A DNA stretch of 38,538 nucleotides. It comes from Alphaproteobacteria bacterium (lineage in GTDB: Bacteria > Pseudomonadota > Alphaproteobacteria > Micavibrionales > Micavibrionaceae). The position numbers were made by a program, and so were the translations under genes. This document shows positions 34,514-38,538 of this stretch, piece after piece. Under the pieces are notes generated by a model. That model was not told where the DNA came from. It did no database searches and was given only the letters and a program-made list of their open reading frames with translations. The number at the start of each line of letters is the position of its first letter. Position 1 is the first letter of the stretch. The stretch is taken from contig JAESRE010000022.1 in assembly GCA_016764775.1 (NCBI GenBank), positions 1 to 38,538 on the forward strand, given 5' to 3'.

Positions 34514-35461
34514 TTAAAGACCGCGTCCGCAGGCGATGAACTTCTCGCGGCGCTTTTTAATCAACTGCTGACCATCCCAAGGGGTCAGAGCTTTAAGCGC
34601 GGCTTCAACCTGTTGTCCGACATTCGCGACAGTCTCTTCTTTATGTCTGTGCGCACCGCCCATCGGTTCGGAGATGATTCCGTCGATCAGTTTGAGCTGG
34701 TACAGGTCCTGTGCCGTCAGTTTAAGCGCTGTTGCGGCATCCTCCGCGTAATCAGCGCTACGCCATAGGATAGACGCGCAGCCCTCGGGGGAGATAACAG
34801 AATAAATGGAATGCTCCAGCATATAGACTTTATCGGCGACAGCGATCGCAATCGCACCGCCTGAACCACCTTCACCAACGATGGTGGAGATAATCGGTAC
34901 ATCCGTACGCAAGCATTGCTCGATAGATTTGGCAATCGCTTCGGATTGTCCGCGCTCTTCCGCGCCCATTCCGGGATAAGCACCGGCCGTATCAACGAAA
35001 GTCAGCACAGGAAGCTGGAATTGTGACGCCATCTTCATCAGGCGCTGCGCCTTGCGGTAGCCTTCAGGGCGCGCCATACCGAAATTGTGGTGCAAGCGTG
35101 TTTCTGTGTCGTGGCCTTTCTCGTGGCCCATAATCACACAGGCACGGCCTTTAAAACGGCCAATACCGCCGGGCAGGGCGTTATCTTCCGCGAAGTTGCG
35201 GTCACCGGCTAAAGGCTCGAAATCAGTAATCAGGTGTTCAATGTAATCTTTGAAGTGCGGGCGCTCTTGGTGGCGGGCGACCTGAACCTTCTGCGCAGGG
35301 GTAAGCTTGGTATAGGCCTGTTGAAGCAGTCTATTAGCTTTGTCCTGCATGCGTTTGATTTCATCGCCAATATTCACTTCGCTGTCACTGCTGACATGGC
35401 GAAGTTCTGAAATTTTGGCTTCCAGTTCCAGAATCGGTTTTTCGAACTCAAGCTGACTCAT
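34514..35461 (-). CDS. accA: Acetyl-CoA carboxylase carboxyltransferase subunit alpha
   Basis: With AccD it transfers the carboxyl group from biotin to acetyl-CoA, making malonyl-CoA for fatty acid synthesis. Its 315 residues are typical. It shows HQERPHFKDYIEHLITDF, the GHEKGHDTETR segment, RPEGYRKAQRLMKMA, FVDTAGAYPGMGAEERGQ and GEGGSGGAIAIAVAD. It is separated from xerD upstream by a terminator, so it has its own promoter in 35462-35509 or weak read-through. The order accA-xerD-aroK-aroB is familiar in related bacteria. Confidence 0.97.
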   Translation of the reverse strand: MSQLEFEKPILELEAKISELRHVSSDSEVNIGDEIKRMQDKANRLLQQAYTKLTPAQKVQVARHQERPHFKDYIEHLITDFEPLAGDRNFAEDNALPGGIGRFKGRACVIMGHEKGHDTETRLHHNFGMARPEGYRKAQRLMKMASQFQLPVLTFVDTAGAYPGMGAEERGQSEAIAKSIEQCLRTDVPIISTIVGEGGSGGAIAIAVADKVYMLEHSIYSVISPEGCASILWRSADYAEDAATALKLTAQDLYQLKLIDGIISEPMGGAHRHKEETVANVGQQVEAALKALTPWDGQQLIKKRREKFIACGRGL

Positions 35462-35505
35462 GAATCAAAGTATCTTCTTGTTATTAGAGGGTTCCGTGTT
35501 GATAG

Positions 35506-35556
35506 CAAAAAGGGCGGCTCAGTTCAATGGTAGATAACCATAGGAGCGCCGCCCTT
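35506..35556 (-). terminator. Terminator of xerD
   Basis: Stem AAGGGCGGC (35510-35518) with GCCGCCCTT (35548-35556), enclosing a smaller hairpin ATGGT/ACCAT. On the minus strand the outer stem runs into TTTTT. It lies 19 bp after the xerD stop, before accA. Confidence 0.82.
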
Positions 35557-35575
35557 ATTTGAATTCTTTATTCGC

Positions 35576-36577
35576 TTAGTTAGAAGCTGTTTTCTTTTCG
35601 TCTTTAGACAGTGGGTGCTTGTCCTTAACTGTCTTCTTCAGCTTGTCACCGACGATGTGTGTGTAGATTTGCGTCGTAGCAATGTCGGCGTGACCGAGCA
35701 TTTTCTGTACGGAGCGCAGGTCTGCACCACGGCTCAGCAGATGTGTAGCAAAAGCGTGACGAAGAATGTGTGGTGAAACGCGGTCTTCATCAACTTCGGC
35801 TTCACGGGCCAAGTCTTTAAGAAGCTGTGCAAAACGCTGACGTGTCAGGTGGCCGCTGTCTGATGTGCGGGATGGGAATACCCATTTTTCCTGATTGCCC
35901 GGGTTTTCGCTACCGATGAAACGCTTACGGATGTTCAGGTAGTCTTCAACAGCTTTCTGTGCCGGATCAGACAATGGAACCATACGCTCGCGTCCGGCTT
36001 TACCGGCAACAGTCACGAATTGGAAATCTTCACTGATAGCTGACATAGGCAGACCAACAAGTTCGGAAACGCGAAGGCCTGTAGCATAAAGCATTTCCAG
36101 CAAGCAAACCAAGCGAACGCTTTCAGGCGTACCCGGCTCAGCGGCTGTTGTGATCAATTGGTCAACTTCACCTTCGCTCAGAGTTTTAGGCAGTGTGCGG
36201 CCTTGCTTCGGACTTTCGATAGTCGAAGTAGGGTCGTCTGTGCGCATGTTCTCTGAAACCATGAAGCGGTAGAATTGACGAAGAGCTGAAAGACGACGGG
36301 CAACTGTACGAACGGCGATCTTTGCCTTGTTGCTCCCTTTAGTGTGTGTCTTTTCGCTCAAATTCTTCAGATAAGCCTGCAGATCGTCTGTTGTGGCTTT
36401 ATCGATGTCTGTATTGCGCTCATTACGCAGGTACAAGCTGACATCCGCGAGATCGCGCCAGTAAGCTTGGCGTGTGTTGAGGGCAGCACCACGTTCTGTG
36501 GTCAGCATATCTAGGAATGCATCCACGGACTGGTGTAAATCTGGTTTTGGCATTGCTGGGCGACCTGGACGTGCCAT
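35576..36577 (-). CDS. xerD: Tyrosine recombinase XerD/XerC type
   Basis: Site-specific recombinase resolving chromosome dimers at dif with FtsK. It has 333 residues from ATG 36575-36577, chosen because AAGGAG lies 9 nt upstream; an in-frame ATG at 36622 would engulf that site. The core-binding domain spans about 12-115. Catalytic residues are visible: Arg169 (TGLRVSEL), Lys193 (VAGKAGRERMVPL), His270 and Arg273 (SPHILRHAFATHL), His296 (LGHADI) and Tyr305 (TTQIYTHI). XerD is favoured over XerC by location in the accA-aroK block, but this is not certain. The tail is Lys-rich. Confidence 0.9.
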   Translation of the reverse strand: MARPGRPAMPKPDLHQSVDAFLDMLTTERGAALNTRQAYWRDLADVSLYLRNERNTDIDKATTDDLQAYLKNLSEKTHTKGSNKAKIAVRTVARRLSALRQFYRFMVSENMRTDDPTSTIESPKQGRTLPKTLSEGEVDQLITTAAEPGTPESVRLVCLLEMLYATGLRVSELVGLPMSAISEDFQFVTVAGKAGRERMVPLSDPAQKAVEDYLNIRKRFIGSENPGNQEKWVFPSRTSDSGHLTRQRFAQLLKDLAREAEVDEDRVSPHILRHAFATHLLSRGADLRSVQKMLGHADIATTQIYTHIVGDKLKKTVKDKHPLSKDEKKTASN

Positions 36578-36628
36578 AATTTGTATCTCCTTAATTATTG
36601 TAAACCGGCTTTCTCCGGCCATTATTCA

Positions 36629-36655
36629 TTACTTCGAGTATCTTCTGTAGCGCAT
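36629..36655 (-). CDS. Possible leader peptide in the xerD 5' region
   Basis: An 8-codon frame (MRYRRYSK) preceded by GGGGAG at 9 nt, and followed by a CCGG/CCGG mini-hairpin just before the xerD ribosome binding site. It is short and could be chance. Its good spacing and Arg/Tyr content make it worth recording. Confidence 0.2.
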   Translation of the reverse strand: MRYRRYSK

Positions 36656-36756
36656 CGTTTACGGCTCCCCGTTTAAAACCGTATGCCCCACAAAATTACG
36701 CAGCGTGTTTAGCACAACACGAAGCAAATCTGTAAAATAAGCCAAACATGCATTAC

Positions 36757-36783
36757 ATAATACGCTGAGCTTCGAATCGTCAA
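36757..36783 (-). promoter_or_regulatory. Candidate promoter of xerD
   Basis: Minus-strand TTGACG (36778-36783) and TATTAT (36757-36762) are each close to consensus, but the spacer is only 15 bp. A transcript from here has a leader of about 170 nt to the xerD start. Confidence 0.4.
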
Positions 36784-36859
36784 GCTTTTTCATAAATTTT
36801 TTCGGGTGATATCAACAAAATACATAAATTAGTCAGTATTTTCTATAATATCGGTAAAT

Positions 36860-37000
36860 TCAGTCCAAATACTGGTCTTGCGGAATGGTGATAGTCGTTT
36901 CTGTGCGCTGGATTTCGGGCGTATAGACCACCGAAAATGCTGCGGCGCCTATAATGGCGATTGCGAACAGACCGAGAAGTACGAATAGAAGTTTGGGCAT
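36860..37000 (-). CDS. Small membrane protein, 46 residues
   Basis: A short frame starting ATG 36998-37000 and ending TGA 36860-36862. The product opens MPKLLFVLLGLFAIAIIGAA, one strong hydrophobic helix with a single early Lys, then a polar tail of about 25 residues ending TITIPQDQYLD. It looks like a single-pass anchor with a short periplasmic tail, or an uncleaved signal sequence. The ribosome binding site is weak. It fills the otherwise unexplained 465-bp gap between xerD and divergent aroK. No family recognised; function unknown. Confidence 0.6.
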   Translation of the reverse strand: MPKLLFVLLGLFAIAIIGAAAFSVVYTPEIQRTETTITIPQDQYLD

Positions 37001-37087
37001 TGCGGGATTACCAGCTTTCTTTAATTATCATTCGAAGTATGCAAAACATAAGGCGGCCACAGATAGTGTTCAATGAAAAAATAAGAG

Positions 37088-37657
37088 ATGACGAAACTTA
37101 GTAAGGAAATCAGCGGTATAAGGGATGGGTTGAAAAAACCTGTTGCGTTAATCGGCATGATGGGTGCGGGCAAAAGCTATCTCGGCCGCGCTCTGGCCGA
37201 TTCATTGTCTATGGATTTCATCGACAGTGATTCTGTGATCGAGGAACGAGCTGGCATCACAACGTCCGAAATCTTCGAACATTACGGTGAGGACAAGTTC
37301 CGCGACTTCGAATTCAAGGTGATCGAGGATATCAGCGCGGGAAAACCGTTGGTGCTATCGACCGGTGGCGGCGCCCCCACACACGAACCGACATTCGAGG
37401 TGTTATTGGATCAATGCGTCGTCATATGGCTGAACGCGGAGCTTGATCTGATGTGGAGCAGGGTCGAACACTCCAAAAGCAGGCCGTTGCTCCAGACCGA
37501 AAACCCTAAGGACACTCTGGAAAAGCTGCTGGCTGCGCGAGCACCACTTTACGGGAAAGCACATATCACGCTCGATATCACATTCAAAAATGCAGGACGC
37601 GCAGAGAAGATGCTCACAAAAGCATTGTATGAATACCTGAATAAAGATAGTGTTTGA
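37088..37657 (+). CDS. aroK: Shikimate kinase
   Basis: Phosphorylates shikimate at the 3-hydroxyl in aromatic amino acid synthesis. Its 189 residues match the family with a slightly longer N-terminus. The P-loop is GMMGAGKS (23-30). The shikimate-binding DSDSVIEERAG, the RDFEFKVI segment and STGGGAPT are present, and the lid Arg lies in SRPLL. It precedes aroB by 49 bp on the same strand, a common pairing that suggests co-transcription. The start is divergent from the 46-residue membrane gene. Confidence 0.95.
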   Translation: MTKLSKEISGIRDGLKKPVALIGMMGAGKSYLGRALADSLSMDFIDSDSVIEERAGITTSEIFEHYGEDKFRDFEFKVIEDISAGKPLVLSTGGGAPTHEPTFEVLLDQCVVIWLNAELDLMWSRVEHSKSRPLLQTENPKDTLEKLLAARAPLYGKAHITLDITFKNAGRAEKMLTKALYEYLNKDSV

Positions 37658-37706
37658 GCCCGAAAACAAACGCATTGAAGGCCTTAGCCGCCGTATTTGA
37701 AAGCCA

Positions 37707-38538
37707 ATGGAAACCAAAATTGTCACCATCGATCTCGATAAACGAAGCTACGATATTTATATCGGGGATTCGCTGATCTATCGCATGAATGACTTTATGC
37801 CTCAGGAGGTTGAGGGCAAATCCATCTTTATTGTGACGGATACCAATGTTCAGCCCTATGCCGAGCGCATCCACACGCTGTTCTCCGAGAATAACGCCCG
37901 TAGCTGCGCGGTACATGTCGTACCCGCAGGCGAGGCAACGAAGTCTTTCCAGCGCGTAGAGGAAGTGTGCGGCTGGATGCTTGAAAACGGCCTTAACCGC
38001 GACAGCATTGTCATGGCCGTCGGTGGCGGCGTTATCGGTGACCTGACGGGGTTCTGCGCGTCTGTTGTGATGCGCGGTGTGCCGTATGTGCAGGTCCCCA
38101 CAACGTTGCTGTCACAGGTTGATAGCTCCGTTGGCGGGAAAACAGGCATCAACACCAAACAGGGCAAAAATCTGGTCGGCAGCTTCTATCAACCGTCTGC
38201 GGTTATTGCCGATATCGAAACATTACAGACATTGCCACGCCGCGAGTTGCTGGCCGGCTATGCGGAAGTCCTGAAATACGGGCTGATTCAGGACTCAGGT
38301 TTCTTTAATTGGTTGGAGAAAAACGGCGAGCGCGTGATCAATCTCGAAAAGGATGCCGTTGCGCATGCTATCGAGGTCAGCTGCAAGGCAAAGGCGACAA
38401 CTGTCGAAGCCGACGAGACAGAGCAGGGACGCCGCGCATTACTCAATTTCGGGCATACATTCGGCCACGCACTCGAAGCCGAAGCCGGATATGACGGCAC
38501 ATTGCTACATGGCGAAGCGATTTCTATCGGCATGGTCA
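37707..38538 (+). CDS. aroB: 3-dehydroquinate synthase (3' end cut by window edge)
   Basis: Converts DAHP to 3-dehydroquinate using NAD and a divalent metal. Open from ATG 37707 to the right edge (277 codons); the full protein is usually about 360-380 residues. Visible are the NAD-binding GGGVIGDLTGF, VPTTLLSQVDSSVGGKTGIN (catalytic Lys), the metal-site Glu in AGYAEVLKYG and the His in LNFGHTFGHALEAE, with LLHGEAISIGM at the edge. It follows aroK by 49 bp. The start is fixed by family alignment. Confidence 0.97.
   Translation, partial: METKIVTIDLDKRSYDIYIGDSLIYRMNDFMPQEVEGKSIFIVTDTNVQPYAERIHTLFSENNARSCAVHVVPAGEATKSFQRVEEVCGWMLENGLNRDSIVMAVGGGVIGDLTGFCASVVMRGVPYVQVPTTLLSQVDSSVGGKTGINTKQGKNLVGSFYQPSAVIADIETLQTLPRRELLAGYAEVLKYGLIQDSGFFNWLEKNGERVINLEKDAVAHAIEVSCKAKATTVEADETEQGRRALLNFGHTFGHALEAEAGYDGTLLHGEAISIGMV

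Overview
The window is chromosomal DNA of an alphaproteobacterium, probably a deep-branching or Rhodospirillales/Micavibrio-like one. This is inferred from gene content, not from a marker gene. The pointers are a CarD/CdnL regulator, RpoH, a DUF2336 protein, an alphaproteobacterial ribbon-helix-helix protein, the bolA / J-domain / cobS / cobT neighbourhood, and the accA-xerD-aroK-aroB block. Genes are dense, base composition is moderate, and most are housekeeping. I see no rRNA, tRNA, CRISPR array, insertion sequence or prophage.

Layout. 1-7.1 kb: ffh (cut by the left edge, minus strand) with a structured leader and a good promoter; a frameshifted AT-rich HEPN-like gene; then dapF, mtaB, ftsY and amn on the plus strand. 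Both SRP-pathway GTPases, Ffh and FtsY, therefore lie within 5.6 kb. 7.1-13.6 kb: a Gln-rich small protein, a DUF2336 protein, pip-pgk, and a nuclease-fold protein divergent from an M48 lipoprotein protease. 13.7-17.2 kb: rpoH with an ECF-like promoter, a degenerate metallophosphatase-like protein, carD, and an unknown protein. 17.3-21.9 kb: an SDR plus NTF2-like pair facing a DHH phosphoesterase - phrB photolyase - LD-carboxypeptidase run. 22-24.2 kb: clpX with a long Lys-Asp repeat tail, sufE, and a small unknown gene.

24.4-33.6 kb is one co-directional minus-strand run: J-domain protein, cobS, two paralogous multi-pass membrane proteins, cobT, msrA, hisS and a secreted unknown. Gaps are short (4-31 bp), and the second membrane gene overlaps the cobT start, so at least the first five genes look like one operon. 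The membrane pair sits between two genes that are normally adjacent. 33.6-38.5 kb: bolA, a ribbon-helix-helix regulator with a palindrome in its promoter region, accA, xerD with a long leader, an unlisted 46-residue membrane microprotein, aroK and aroB (cut by the right edge).

The most unusual items are: the HEPN-like gene broken by one frameshift; the paralogous membrane pair inside the cobS-cobT operon; two proteins that keep an enzyme fold but lack its active-site residues (SNase-like and metallophosphatase-like); the KD-repeat tail of ClpX; the ffh leader; and an RpoE/ChrR-type promoter motif before rpoH in a neighbourhood that also carries photolyase and SDR/NTF2 genes. No single locus can be called a new system from sequence alone.
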